64,000 bases of DNA from Chaenocephalus aceratus (taxonomy: Eukaryota > Chordata > Actinopteri > Perciformes > Channichthyidae): positions 30,811,238 to 30,875,237 of the forward strand of contig CM043789.1 of assembly GCA_023974075.1 (NCBI GenBank). Direction: 5' to 3'. The notes below the pieces were generated by a model that was not told where the DNA came from, did not search any database, and worked only from the letters and a program-made list of their open reading frames with translations. Below are positions 32,227-52,442 of the stretch, one piece after another. Each line of letters begins with the position of its first letter. Position 1 is the stretch's first letter. A program made the position numbers and the translations under genes.

Positions 32227-35200
32227 AGCAAGGATAATATATCTGACAGAATTCATATATTCACTGCCAGTAGATCTGGTGTATCCTTGTGACACATGGC
32301 AGGCCCAAGAGGAAGACAGTGACACATGTCCCAATAGTCAATGAGGTACGTTTGGATTTGAAGTTTTCACGGAAAGCATCCGACAGGCAGGTGGTGAGCA
32401 CCTCTAAAAGACAAGAAGAGAGGTGAGAATTCATGAGCCAATTAAACAGTTACAGTGATTTGTTGATATGACATAGATACAGTGTGTAGAAAAAGGGGCT
32501 TTGGGTACGAGGTATGATAGCAAAGCCACTGGTAAATGACAATCTCACCTAAACATGTAAACTGAGAGTCCAGGCCAACTATGATGAACATAAAAAAAAA
32601 CAAGATGGACCAAAGAGGCAAGTTTAGCCAAGGTGTCTGGAAATACAATGAATGCCAGGCCAAATCCTGCACAACAATAGAGCACTTTCAGAAAAGAACA
32701 TCATAGCAGATTTTTGACATCTTGTCTCAATCAGTCAGTTATATGAAAGATGCCGACCTTCCTTCACCACTGCTGCAACAGGCTTTCCGTAGATGTGGGC
32801 CATATGACCCAAAATTGAGAAAATGTCAAAGCCTGCAAATACACTCGTAGCTGTAACAGAAAATTACAATAGTCACTCCAAATTTAGAGACAGCTTACAG
32901 AATTTCTCACACTGTATATCAAAGGTGCCACTCAAGGCGTTTTATACACCTTAAATCTTGCTACAGAAAATGGAAGCTGTAGATGACTCTCTCCGAGGAC
33001 TCAATGGTCCAACTGTAAACTGACATAGTGTACTATGCACAGCACTATACATGGTATTGTTATGTCTTAAATAAACTCTGACAATATCCTTCAGCTTTGA
33101 AATAGTGCTTCAAATGTATTTTCCTACCATGGTTTAAGAGGGTTACAACAACTGAGTCCAAGAACATGTTGTTGTGGAAGTTGCTATAAGAAGCAAGAGT
33201 CACAATTCCACCCATACCAATTGAAAGGGAAACAAAGTCTGAGTTGCTGCATCCTTCCAGACCTGAAACACACCAACATGACTTAAGAGAGTGATATAAG
33301 ACATCCTTTATAGGACAACTCAACTCTTCTTAGCCATGCTACCGGCATGACTGAAGGAATGGCAATATTTGCAGACAGAAATATTTCAACACAAATTGGG
33401 CAGATTGCCTTAAAAAAGTGTACAGACATGCATGTTTCCCAGATGATGGGGTTAGGGTAAGGTTTGGGTTAGGCTTGAACTTTGTATCTAGCACCAATCT
33501 AATCTGTGGTATTAAAAAAAAGTATTTCATCACAAAACAACTTTTCATCTAGCACCATCATCAGTTCACAATGTATCTTTTCCAATATTCACCATCAAAC
33601 CTAATGACATTGCCATAACCCTTAGCTTTTTGTTGAGAGCTAATTAGTGCATTTCAGTATGTAAAAGTGCTAACCTAAGATAATTAACATTCAAACATTA
33701 TACTGTACCTGCTGAACATCAGTATGTTAGCATTGTCACATATGTACCTACCTGTGCTTCTGTCAGTTTAGTCAAATTGTTTTGGGAACCAATGTAGAAC
33801 TCTATCCCGTCTCTGGCTCCCTCTAGTGTCGCACCTCTGATCAGCAAGATCAACACATGGGGAAACGTAGCTGTAAAATAAACCACCTGGATAGACAAAA
33901 GACATGATTTCATATTCTGAACGTGTGATCTCATGATATAGTTATGCAACTGCCTTTATTTATAAGTTATTTAAAAGTGCAAAGTTAACCATGGCATGTA
34001 CATTGTTGTTTTGTATGTACGGGGTGAGTGGATATTCAGATAATGTGGATAAGGACTTGGGGTGGATGTTGTCTTACTTTGCCAGATGACTTGATGCCTC
34101 TGATGAGCACTGCAGCACTGTTTCATCCATGCCGCTGGATCTCTGCAGGGCCACACGGCCGAGGAGGAGAGACATCTGAGCATTCAGCCACAGCATTTAT
34201 GATAAGTGGGCGAATTTGTGTTTGTAGTGTGTAATCCTTACTCCCAGTACTGCTCACTTGGGCTCTGCATGGGAACTGTGATTGTGTCAGATGAAGGACA
34301 GGTGGTGTTCTCCTGAGTCCAGTTGATCACTAAAACGCCACTTACATTACAGTACACTAGAGAAGTAAAAGAAAAAAGACCAAATAAGTGAGAATTTACA
34401 AGCATTACTTAAGCTTTGGTCTGAGGTGTAAAGTGCACAAGAACAAGTTCATTTCAACATAAACGCAGGTTTGATCCTCAACTCCTTAAAATATGGAAAT
34501 AATAAAAGCACCTTTAGGCGTGGTGCTGCAGTTACTGTCAGGCAGACTGAGGCAGTTGGACCACGGCAGAGGAAACTGGAAGGAGGCGAACATGATGAGG
34601 TTGTAGTAAATTGACATAAACATGGTTACTAAAACCACGGAAAGGCCAACACCTGGAGAAGATAACAGACTATAATGCTGGACTATACACTTTAATAATT
34701 ATTTGGAAAGATGTTTTACTTCTTATCCCCACTGAGCACCTACAACAATCATTATTTTCTTTTAGGCAGAAGAAGACCGAAAAGCCACTATTGAAAATCT
34801 TCTTTTTCATTATTATTACATTATTAAAACAAATAACTGAAGGTTGCAGTCTTTAACATATCTACTGTTAGGCTTACCCTGCAGTATCGGCACTGCTCTC
34901 CAACTGTTAACTGGACCCTGGCTGCAGAACTGACCAATTGCATTTTCCAAGAAGAAAAGAGAAATTACACATAAAACCAACATCAGGAAATAGGGAATGA
35001 GAAAGGCACCTGCTCACAGGCATGACAGCATGTTTTAGTGATGATGACAGTACTTACAACACTGGCATCATTTTTGTTGTTGTAAATAATTACCGCCCCC
35101 TTGTTTATAGGTTAAATATGGAAATCTCCAGATATTTCCCAGGCCAACAGCGAAGCCTATCATGGAGAGCATGTACTCTGTTGGACCAGTTTCCACGCTC

Positions 35201-35250
35201 AGGATTCTCATCACCTTCATCCATACGAGAGTCCTGCTCAAAGCACAATA

Positions 35251-36139
35251 TTACAAAATATATATATTTTTTTTTATGCTACAGTATATATTAACTTAAT
35301 ATTAAAAATAAGATATACAATGCCATCATAAACACACATATCGGACCCCTAATTTCAGACGTATGGACTTGTTTTCTCAGGGAAGCATACATTATGGGGT
35401 TAATACCAACATTAACAAAGACTCAGTTCCAATAATATAAAGTAAATAAAAACACCTATACTTCTTGTAGAAATGTATGCTGGTATAAAGGCCACTAACT
35501 GGTATGCAAACATCATGGAATATAGGACTATACAGTCATTACAATCTCCCTGACCCTGAGTCATACTTATACTTTTATACCAAAACATGCTGGATGATAA
35601 AATATAAACGGAACTTGCACTGCAACTCTATAGAGATGTGTCCTACTTGAGCAGTGCAAAATGACACTCCTGCATTGATTCATCAGTTCATAAAGTCACA
35701 TTGCATGGAAGCTATTGAAAGGTGATGAGACTTTTCAATAAAGAGATTTTTTCATTAAGAATATGCACTAAAATTCAATAAAAAAAGAGGTGTTCCACAC
35801 ATGTCCAATATGGTATTACAAGTTAGCATTGCTGGGGAGTAATTACTGTAGGTCATATGAAATGGCATGGAAGCTATTGTAAAAACTAAAATGTAATTTG
35901 TTTCCTTAGTTAATTTGCAACAGTTATGCTAGATATGTATTCATTTGTTAAAAGTACTACCTGGTCAGTGGTCAGTAAGAATAATAGCAGGGTCCTTGGA
36001 AATGTTGGAGCAATATTTCCACATTTTCATCTGCTTTTGATGGTTTCAAGTCACAGCGACCAACATGAATTCCTGCCAATGGTTTCTGCTTTTTACGCAG
36101 GTAAACCTGTCTACACTGTAGGGAGGCTGTGACTTAGTG
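35251..36139. other. Non-coding flank, nothing recognised
   Basis: Starts where similarity between the two pseudogene copies stops. AT-rich, with no gene or clear repeat seen. Confidence 0.5.
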
Positions 36140-36148
36140 GGTTTATTT

Positions 36149-38999
36149 CAGCCTGTCCTCCTACAAAAAACGACCAAATAGGTCGATTGTTTAAGCACCT
36201 AGATTACGACCCATAGCCACGTTTTAAAGTGTAGCACCTCTAGTGGTCGTGTAAGAAACAACATGCTCCCGTTTATTTACAAATAACCCTCTCTGGAAAA
36301 TCCTAAATTGTAGAACAGTTTGGCCATTAAAATGCTTTTTGATTAGATTTCTAGAGAGAAGTGTATATTGTACTTTTAGAATCCACGTCCAGTGGAAGTT
36401 TAGGATCTATAGTTTGATAGATATTACGAAGATGATTTGAGGTCTCGCCAGGATAACGTGTATATGCGGCAGCTTCCATGTAAAGTTAGCGTGGGTGAAA
36501 ACAGTATTTCCGGTCTCGAAGTTTTCATAATAAAACCGGATATATTCCCCTCACTGTCAAATGATTACACAGTGATATCTGCATTACTCATCCACTAAAA
36601 AACATCAGTTTATCCTTGTTAATTACACAATATTGATTGGTTTAAATGGTGTACAATGCTTTTGTGTTTTTAACCTTCGAGTCAGAGAAACAAATAGTTT
36701 TTTAGGAGTTTAGACACTACAGTTTCCGAAGACACTACACTACCCAGAATCCCCAGCTATCGTTTGGGACTACAACATCCGCCTTGCTTTACAAACCCCG
36801 TGATTAGTCATCAAGCCCTGTGATTGGATGTTGGAGTGGCAGTGCGACAAAGTTACGCTGTCAAACAGCTCTTTGAAATGGAATGGAACCACGCCAGACT
36901 TTCCAAAACTGGAATTGGACGGGTCCAGCCCCCGGCTCCAGCTTCCCTCCCCCCCCCCCCCCCCCCAGAACTACACATGCTGGCTATTGTGTGTTTCGCA
37001 ATATATGGCACGTCTCTTTATAAGACGTTTTCGTATTTCCCACAATTAGAAGTTGGCAGTATTAAACGTGTACACCCTGGAGGTTTAGGGGATACGAAAC
37101 ACAGTGGTGTTATCAATTGTAAAACATATAATTAATAAATGGTGAAATAATATACCCACATGACACCTAAGGTCAGAAGAGCTTTATTTAACAGATGGTT
37201 TTATGTCTACCCCTCCTGTTGTTCATTGATAAGCCGGAAACATGCACTTGTCAAGGTTCAGAGGCAAATTTTGCAAATATGGCAGTAGCCATCGATCATC
37301 TTAAGATAAGATACTTTATTGATCCCAAGTTGGGAAATGTTTTTGTTACAGCAGCATGTACTACTTTGTTCTACTCCACTACAATTCAGAGGTTAACCTG
37401 GAATTTTTACTCTACTACATTTATTTTTGTTACTTTGCAGATTCTGATTAATGATGTGAAATATAAACAACCCTTAAATCAGACTTTAGTTACACCTGAG
37501 TAAAATTCAGCCTTATCAGTTTGTCTGTTTTGCACATCCTCCTGTTAATATCTTTGGACGTCCTGCACTAAATTGTGTTATTGTAGAGATCACTACAGTA
37601 TCTTCTTGATATTTTCCATTCTATATTTCTATCATTGACCCCTATTTTGTATGTAGGCTACTCTTAATATTTAAATGTTTTCATCAAATATAACTTATTC
37701 TACAACTAAATTCAATAACGTGCTTTAACCACTAGGAGGTGCGGTTTAGACCAGTGGTCTAGTTAATACAACATAATAATATCGTACATAATATGACTAT
37801 AAACTTTATTGGGAAATTAAAACAGAACGTTAAAGGAAAATACAGTTTCAGTCTCTCGATGTGAAGCTTATGCATTGTACCATGAACTTGTATAGACCTG
37901 TAACAGTCAACTGCATGAGGAGTTGGAAAGGTAGTTCAGAAAATCAGTAATATCTTTAAAAACTACAAAAAAGTCCCTTTATATCAGCTGTGCACCTTTA
38001 TGGTGTAAACACAGCCTATCTACTAATTGGATCAAATATAAAAGTCAGCCGAATTAGTGTTGATACTGCAAGGAGACGTATTGTGTGAAAAGAAATGGAA
38101 GATGTTGTTTAATTGTTGATATATGTATGGTCCACGTCACGTATTCAGTTTTGGCGGCATCTCTTCCAGTTTGTCAAAAGGTCTTCTGATCAGGGCTCTA
38201 TAAATATATATCTACGGCAGATCTGTAATATTTAATGCAGCCGAACCGTGTATTGCAATGCCGTTATGTGATGACTTTCAAAGAGAAAAGCAAGAGCACT
38301 CGGAATAAAGTTTTATTATTATTTTTTGAATGTTTTCCGATTTCATATCACATAAACCCCATATCCCGACGTGCATTGCGGCGTGATTTTAGCCTATCAA
38401 AACCTCTGAAAACAGAAAGGTGTCTCTCAGAATCGAAAGAGAAAAACCTATGGGAAAAACACAAAAGCATTGAACAGAATTTAAACCAATTAATGTCGTA
38501 TAATTAACTAGGATAAACTGATGTTTTTTAGTGGATGTGTAGTGCAGATATCACTGTTAAATCATTTGATCATTGGTTTTATTATGAAAACGGCCAGACC
38601 GGAAATACTGTTTTCAACCCGTAACTTTACATGGAAGCTTGCCGCATATACACGTTCTCCTGACGAAACCTCAAATCATCTTCGTAATATCTATCAAACT
38701 ATAGATCCTACATATCGACTGGACGTGGATTCTAAAAGTACAATATATACTTCTCGCTAGAAATCTAACCATAAAGCGTTTTAATGGCCAAACTATCCTA
38801 CAATTTAGGATTTTACAGAGAGGGTTATTTGTGAATAAACAACCCTCTGTAACGTTTGCATTGAACGGGAGCACTAGAGGCCGACAATTTTAAAACGTAA
38901 TTATAGGTCGTATTAAGCACTTGAACAAACGACATATTTGTTCGTAATAAGGTTCTTAAACAATCGACCCATTTGGTCGTATGAGTTGGAGGACTTGTT
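36149..38999. mobile_element. Long-inverted-repeat DNA element 1 (MULE-like)
   Basis: The outer parts, 36149 to about 36690 and about 38456 to 38999, are inverted repeats of each other (CGACCAAATAGGTCGATTG against CAATCGACCCATTTGGTCG; CTAAATTGTAGAACAG against CTATCCTACAATTTAG). A 9-bp repeat GGTTTATTT (36140-36148 and 39000-39008) flanks it and fits a Mutator-type duplication. The core has no transposase but contains a run of 16 C at about 36951 and a retroposon-like tail near 37305. The core also occurs in inverted orientation in element 2. The precise ends are less certain than the repeats themselves. Confidence 0.65.
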
Positions 39000-39011
39000 G
39001 GTTTATTTATA

Positions 39012-39190
39012 TTAGTACGCTGATCATCAAATCAGAGGATTGCAAGTTTGAATCCCACTGCAGTCAGCATGTTGTTGTGTCCCTGGGCAAGACACTTCAC
39101 CCCAAATTGCTCCTGTGGGGATTGCCCACAGTATTGAGTATGTAAGTCGCTTTGGATAAAAGCGTCTTACAAGTGACATGTAATGTAATG
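39012..39190 (+). mobile_element. tRNA-derived SINE
   Basis: CAAGTTTGAATCCCACTGC is a B-box-like promoter block, followed by GTCCCTGGGCAAGACACTTC and the tail GTAAGTCGCTTTGGATAAAA, ending TGTAATGTAATG. A second copy is at 48079-48265 and a tail-only copy at 39338-39400. Confidence 0.75.
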
Positions 39191-39337
39191 AGACCTGTTA
39201 AGTCAAAAATAAATTATCACTCCAACGGCCGTCTTACCTCAGATTTTAAAGAAACAGCTCACCCTTTAGAAATTCTATACTGCTCAATATTCAACTTCTT
39301 ATATACAGTAGCTTGGATGCATTGTAAATCCCTTTAA

Positions 39338-39400
39338 ATGCCCACTGTATTGAGTGTATGTAAGTCGCTTTGGGTAAAAGCATAACAGTGATGTAATACA
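39338..39400 (+). mobile_element. SINE tail fragment
   Basis: ATGCCCACTGTATTGAGTGT then TGTAAGTCGCTTTGGGTAAA matches the 3' half of the nearby SINE. Confidence 0.6.
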
Positions 39401-39628
39401 TATTCTACATTAACTTTAGTTAAAGTAAGCCAATGTTTTTTTTGCACTTCTAAGTAATATATTAGGCTATGAATACACACATTTACCATCCAGTAACATG
39501 TAAACCATGATTGTCTCTTCTCTCTTACCATCACTGCAGTAACTCATATGACAAATAAGCTTGTTGAATGACAGCTGCTCGGTTTGTTAAGTTGCATCAG
39601 TCAGCCGCATCATTTCTAAAACATACAC

Positions 39629-39647
39629 ACACGCGCACACACGCGCG

Positions 39648-39727
<80 letters not shown>
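39629..39727. repeat. (CA)n microsatellite with CG-rich start
   Basis: Mixed CACACGCG units (39629-39658) give way to a pure CA run. Confidence 0.95.
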
Positions 39728-39730
<3 letters not shown>

Positions 39731-39947
39731 GCGTAGTCATTTTGTCACCAGACTGAGCTCCATGTCACCAGACTGAGCTCCATGTATGTTCTCTACACCC
39801 CACGGTGTGCTCTAATTGCTTCATTAAGGACCCTAGGCTTAATCAAATACTATTTGTACTGGTGACACATGCTGAGAAGTGAAGTTGTTAATATTAGCTG
39901 TTTTATTAAATACTGGATGTCTCTCTCTCTCGGTTTCCCTCTCACAC

Positions 39948-42867
39948 CAACCCAGTCTCACGGCATTTCGTGTTCACCAACACAATTTTTAATCTATTGA
40001 TTCGTGTTCACCAACACGATTTGCCCTTTTTTTTCGTGTTGCAAAGCACGATTTTAAAAGCAATGTATTTCTACTGGTAATGTGTTTCGTACCTGCAGGT
40101 TGCAGCACGTCTTTTTCTTCGGTCGGGTCGTGGAAGACCGGAAGCTGTGTGGTTCATAAAAACATGTTCTTACTCAATATCAAGCCACAGTTATTGCTTT
40201 TATTTTAAATCGTATAATTTCGGACTTTTGTTGTCATCTGTGAGGAAAATAAATGGGGCTCAGAGCCTCAGGATACTGAAAACTGTATTTATTTGTTATT
40301 CTTCTCAAAATAACACACTGTTATTTACTCACCAATAACACACAATTATCCTTGCTTTTATTTATTGGTTTAATTCCATAATCTCGGGCTTTTTCGGCGT
40401 CCGTCAGGAACTGAATTTCAAAATAAATATAACCGGAAACAGACGTAGGCATTTCGAGCGATTACCCAAGATCCTCAGCTATGGTTTTAAGCTCGCTGAT
40501 TGGATGTGTTATGAAATATGAAATCCGGAAAACATTTTAAAAGTATAAAATAATACTTAATTCCGAGTGCTCTTGCTTTTCTCTTTGAAAGTCATCACAT
40601 AACGGCATTGTAATACACGGTTCGGCTGCATTACATATTACAGATCTGCCGTAGTTCTTTATTTAGAGAGCCCTGATGAGAAGACCTTTGGAAAAACTGG
40701 AAGAAATGGCGCCGAAACTGAATACTTGACATGGATCATAAATATATCAACAATTAAACAACATCTTCAATTTCTCTTCACACAATACGTCTCATTGCAG
40801 TATCAACACTAATTTGGCTGACTTTTACATTTGATCTAATTCATAGATAGGTTATATTTACACCATAACGGTGCACAGCTGATGAAGGACTGTAGTTTTT
40901 AAAGATATTACTGATTTTCTTTGAATGTAAGAATGTAAATACTGAGTCTGAAATAGTATAGCAATATGCTGTAAAATGATGTGAAAGCATGCATAAAACT
41001 ATACATCTTCAGATGTTGTACATACACACTAATAATACAAAGTTATTATGGCTGTGTGCACCTTGTGTGCACCTCCTAGTGGTTAAAGCACGTTATTGAA
41101 TTATTGTTTTTATGTGTTATATATTTGATTAAAAAAATATTAAGAGTACATACTTTCATAGGGGGAAAGTATAAATATAGAAATATAGAATATAAAAAAT
41201 CAAGAAGATACTATAAGTGATCTCTACAATAAAACAGTTTAGTGCAGGATGTACACAGATATTAATAGGAGGAGGTGCAAAACAGAAAAACGGATTAACC
41301 TTTATTTAAACATTAAATATTAAATATTAAGCCTGACAACGTAATTAACGTCTAATATATTGCTTTCCTGCAATGTTAACTATGTTGAAGCACTTATTTT
41401 AACTGATATTATACACATTAATTATACTCTTATGTATGTAGATAGAATAAGAAATGTGCAGAATATGACAGTTTAATGGTGGAGGTACACACATATTGAT
41501 AGATGTCTTGTAATGCACTGTTGAGGAACCTGTGACCCAAGTTTTTCATTCATTGCATAACTACACCGTAGTTGTGTATGATATGTCAATACACCTTTGC
41601 AAATCTTGAAAGGGATGTGCAAAATAGCCATAATATACAGTCTTTAATTACTATTAGTAGAGAATAACGAGTAATGAATATACTTTATTACTTGTTTCCA
41701 TTCATGTCAATTGCAGATACATGTTTAGTCTTCTCAAGCACCAACTATCAACTATCTCGCCTGATTGTTGGCACTTGACAATCACCTTACCTGAATTTTA
41801 CTCAGGAGTAACTAAAGTCTGATTTAAGGGTTGTTTATATTTCACATAATTAATCAGAATCTGCAAAGTAACGCAAATAAATGCAGTGGAGTAAAAATAC
41901 CAGGTTAACCTCTGAATTGTAGTGGAGTAGAATTACAAAGTAGCAATGAGCTGTCATGCTATATATTAATGCTGCGCATTATGGACACAAGCGATTTTCA
42001 CCCATTTATTAATTATATGTTTTACATTTGATAACACCAATGTGTTTAATAATGGCAACTTCTAATTGTGGGAAAAACGAAAACGTTCAGTAGAGACGTC
42101 CCATAGAACATTTTGCGAAACACAATAGCCAGCATGTGTAGTTCTGGAGGGGTGTTCGATTCCAGTTTTGGATAGTCTGGCGTGGTTTCGTTCCATTTGA
42201 AACAGCTGTTTGACGCTCTGCGTAACCTTACGGGGACTGTAGTCCTAAACGATAGCTGGGGATAATGGGTAGTGTAGTGTCTTCGGCCATCCTAAACTCA
42301 GAAATGTTGACAATCGCAATGATGCTCGAAATGTCCCTTATAGGCCTACGTCTGTTTCCGGTTATTTTTATTTTGAAATTCAGTTCCTGACGGACACCAA
42401 AAAAGCCCGAGATTATGGAATTAAACCAATAAATAAAAGCAAGGATAATTGTGTGTTATTGGTGAGTAAATAACAGTGTGTTATTTTGAAAAGAATAACA
42501 AATTAGAAGGAAACAAATATTTTAAAATACAGATTTCAGTATCCTGAGGCTCTGAGCCCCATTTATTTTCCTCACAGACGGCAACAAAAGTCCGAAATTA
42601 TACGATTTAAAATAAAAGCAATAATTGTGGCTTGATATTGAGTAAGAACACGTTTTTATGAACCACACAGATTCCGGTCTTCCACGACCCGACCTGAGAA
42701 AAAGACGTGCTGCAGCCTGCAGACACGAAACACGTTACCAGTAGAAATACATTGCTTTTAAAATTGTGCTGTGCAACACGAAAAAAAGGGGCAAATCGTG
42801 ATGGTGAACACGAATCAATAGATTAAAAATCGTGTTGGTGAACACGAAATGCCGTGAGACTGGGTTG
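39948..42867. mobile_element. Long-inverted-repeat DNA element 2
   Basis: Ends CAACCCAGTCTCACGG and CCGTGAGACTGGGTTG are exact inverted repeats, and the similarity continues about 520 bp inward (to about 40470 and from about 42335), including TTGCTTTTATTTATTGG-type text. A 7-bp direct repeat CTCACAC flanks it (39941-39947 and 42868-42874). No transposase was seen. The core, about 40540-42300, is the inverted counterpart of the core of element 1. Confidence 0.75.
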
Positions 42868-42874
42868 CTCACAC

Positions 42875-44396
42875 GCACATTAGATATCAAGGGATCATCT
42901 GGTTTTACAGATTAACTGAAACTGCTCATGAGCAGCAAATAATGATGTTTATGCTCCATTTGTTAATGCATTGGCCTATAGTAGAAGGCCAAATTCCAGT
43001 CTACTCTCGCTGTCCAGAGTATAAGCACTTCAAGAACACCCCAAGCCGTGTCTCCATTCAATTGGAGGCTAAACCTTCCCTAAATGATCAGTCCCTTAAA
43101 CTACTAACACTGATGGTCCCTAAATGTCTCACACATACTGCTACAATACATATTGTCCATCAACTCCTGTAGAAAAGGCAATGATTTCATACACAACAAA
43201 TACATTTACTGATCAGATAGCTCATAAGAAGGTAGCACTATCAAAGCACTAACTATGTTTTGAATTCTGTCAGAACGAGAGGCTGGTAGAAACTGTGGCA
43301 GGAACTAATGTGCGAGGCACGTAGCTAATGTTACTTACAACTAAAGTGCTGGTTTAACAACAACTTGTCTGACAAGTTGCATCCTCATTGCGAATTAGTG
43401 TCTCGAGCTCAACATATGCTGCTTCTGAACCTGTGTCTCGTGCTGTGTGCCTCGGGCTTCAGCCGGCTGGATGTATAAGCAGGATGTATGCATTTTTTGA
43501 CATTTACAATATATGTAGAGTCTATGGTTTGCATGGTAGCAGTAGTTCTTTAAAGGTTATGGTTAGTAAATCCACAGATTCTTTATGAGGTAAGTATGAT
43601 TTAGATTGTGGTTGTTTTTTCGCGCCTTTTGTCATAAACGTTGTGTTTGCACTTACTTGTATGTACATAAGAAATGCACATTATTCGTTGTAATATCGGT
43701 AAACTCTAAGAAAATTGGAGTAACCTACATTTCAATTATGTAATGGTAGCATTTTAGCCCAGCATTGTTACATCTTGATTTTCTGTAGCCTACTAAGCTA
43801 TTTGTTATTGTAGGTCGCCTCAACATTCATGAGAACCTGCTATAAACATCCAGCCCTATATATCTCCTGTGCTGTGTGTTATTGTTATATAGTAGGTGCA
43901 TAGATTGCATAGACGTTGAAGCAGCTTGACCTCATAGATGAAGAAAAACATTTTTATTTAAGAATATTGGAGGTGACATTTTTTTTTTAGTTACCTGACG
44001 TGGCAAGAGAGGCACGACAGTCTTTACGGACAAAACATTATACATCTTGATTGAATGCCCCATTGAGCAATAATATTGTTTTATACATTGAATCATATTA
44101 TTTATTTTAACATGAAAGCATGTTTTTTTCTTTTTTAGTTAGCTTTCAGCTGTTTTACACTTGGTGCCTTTGGTCATTGGTCACTTTCTAATGGCTCTGC
44201 TCCATTTACAGTGAACACATGACCTCACATAAGCGTGATGCATGCTACCTGCTCCAGAAATCAAATCTGTGAATCATTTGTCACTCTCTGCCTCCTTGAG
44301 TTCATAAATCACTTAATTAACTCTAACTTACATAATAAAGTGTTCACAGATTACACGTATGCACAAAAAGAAAGACTCTGACACACAAACCACACA
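42875..44396. other. Region 3' of slc6a14, no gene recognised
   Basis: No convincing ORF or repeat. Possible minus-strand polyadenylation signals (TTTATT on +) lie near 44099 and 43951, downstream of the transporter stop codon. Confidence 0.5.
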
Positions 44397-49781
<5,385 letters not shown>

Positions 49782-52442
49782 GTCCTCCTTTCACCTTAAA
49801 GGTCTGTATACAAAATTAAAATCCCTCAGGTAGGTCTGTTTTAAAGTCACCCCTCCCCCATTGGACAGACAAAGGAGTGATGTTTTCCAACCAATCACCT
49901 GCCTACCCTCCATCCCCTCACAACATTGCTGAGCTGGTTTGTGCAATAATTCTTATCAAGCTTGAAACAAGATGTTATGCACATTAGTAGTTTCCTTCAT
50001 GATAACATTAGTAACTCACCTACCCTTACTATAAGTGTGATAACTGGTTGATTTCTGTATCATACTAGTATTTCTTCTACATTGCTCAATTATATGATTC
50101 CACAAAAACAGGCCCATACTGTGCATGACTCTTCACCTCAGATTGTGTAGGAGTGATGCTAACATTATATTATTAGTATTGATAAGGAGACTGCCCTGAC
50201 TGCTGGTAAGTGTTTACTCCTCTGTGGGGTGTGTGTGACTCAGGTGAGTAACCACGTCTTCACAACTAAAGCCAGTCCTCTCACTGATGATGGAGAGATC
50301 TCATGTTGGTCAGTGACAACAACATGTAATCACTGTGCTGCTAGCATGGGTGCATCTGTGTCACCCATAATCACAACCTGAGGATGTGACCACAATCATG
50401 TCAGTTGACAGCACTAATGACACAGAGAGGTTAATGAAAAATCCCTGCTAAACCCATTCATTACAAACACCTATTATACTTATGGTAAAAGTCATTAATA
50501 AAGAGACACACTTACATCTAAAAACTGACAATTTGCTAAAATATATGTATATGGTAAATCTGTTAATGTCAATGTGTTCTGCTCCAGTGTTTATAAACGT
50601 GTTTTTTTCTCCCTCATATGCAAAGGTGAATGATTCATCTCCGTTAACTGCTTTTTGACTATGAACACCTTGTAAACCTTGTAAAAAATTGAACTCCTGA
50701 GGGAGATATCAGTATGTTTACCAGCTAAATACTCCACTGGTCCACAAGAAAAAGTATAAAACAGTATTATCAGTTCTCCCTGACCTTTTGGCACTTACAC
50801 AGACAGGGTGAGCAATTTCAGGTCAGGTACATGTGGCCACAAACGAAACCTATAATAACCACTCCCTGGTATGACGTTATCTGCCTGTATGGCCACAGGT
50901 TACAAACATAATAATGGAGAAAAATATAAATATAGACTTCCTGTGGCCTCTGACTATCACACCGCTGACACACAGAGGGTTCAGCCCTGCTGCGACAGCT
51001 CTGCCGCTCCAGCTGCAGGTTGAACTGATAACCTTTATTGTCCTGCAGTCACCTCACAATAAAAACCAAAAAATCAGTCTTTGAAACGCTTCTCATGTTG
51101 TCTTGCAGTTCATTGCATATTAACTTACAATATTTGTGCCAACATCCTCTTAAGAGCATTCCTCTGTCTTATCTGTTGGTTGTAATTAGTTCGACAAACA
51201 TGCCATTAGTTAGCATTTCAACTATTCACACTCACAAACAACTTGGATGTAGAGCAGGAAGACACCATCAGTGAGCGGATGAAGATCTCTAGTCTTTTGA
51301 AAATACTGTTTGTGTATACATGTATTATAAAGGTCTCGTAAAAGTTCTAATGTCCTTGATACAAACCTTAATATAGCAAGTGTCTGTCTTTTTAACTACC
51401 AGAAAGTGACTAGATTTCTCTTAATTCAACAGATAGATGCATCAGGTCAATATGAACAAAAGCGGTCTCTATCCTGAGCAAACTGTAGGACAGTGCTCCT
51501 CTGTTTCCTCTTCTTCAATCAGCCATTAGTCCATACAATCACTGAATCAAACCAACATCACACTCATACGCACAAAGACACTAAGCACAGTGCACTTAAA
51601 ATACTATGTTGAAAAAGTAAAGCGGTCTTTTTAAGGTTTTCAATGTTTATTAATTCTGTAATAGGCTTTTAAACATTTGTCACTTAATTGAAAAAGCAAT
51701 GTAATGCATACAGTAACACAATAGTGGTAATTCATAAGGCCTTTTTATGTGTGATTCACTACATTACAGTACAGAAATATTTCACATACATAGATGACCA
51801 CCCTGTCTCTAAGAGAATAGGTGACTTTATTCTGAAACAGGAGGATTTCTTTACAGAAACAGTTACAACATTTATAACAAAGATAAAAATATGCGCCCAT
51901 CTGCGATAAGACATCACTGTGGGAGTTGAGTGAGAAGTGATAGAGGAATGTCATTCTTAGCGACAGCTACAGTAATGATTTAAAAATATACAATACACAC
52001 ATGAAACATAACACAACTTATCCGACAGACAACGGAAGGCATGCTTTGTAGGAAGAGATTACAAAGATCATTGATCCTCACAGCAACATAAAGGGAGGAT
52101 CAGGGTCAGATCATTTTTAATACGCAAAAAGAAACATAATATGGCTCCTAAAATATCTCAGTTACTAGGATTATACACTGTATCATAATGCATAGGGCTC
52201 ATCTCCCTTTATTTAAGATCAACTTAAATGTTATTCAAATAAAACCAGACTTGACACCGATAACATTTAAAAAATTGTAAAATATCTGTTGTGAAAAGTG
52301 GATTAATAACTGTTGGCACCTGCTGTTATTATTCAATTATGCAATCACCCCTGCTGTTTTTTGGTTTTGGCAAGTCACACGTATAATGTGTCTCACTGTT
52401 GGTGCATGCTGAAAAGGGCCACACATTATTTCATAGGCACAG
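49782..52442. other. Intergenic region between slc6a14 and fibromodulin
   Basis: Presumably contains the slc6a14 promoter (both genes are on minus, so this is upstream of slc6a14 and downstream of fibromodulin). A TTTATT at about 52207 would be a minus-strand polyadenylation signal for fibromodulin. No gene was recognised; the small ORFs here look like chance. Confidence 0.55.

Noticed and set aside
49782..52442. Extra gene between slc6a14 and fibromodulin
   Set aside because: Only short frames without splice-consistent neighbours or known domains were found.
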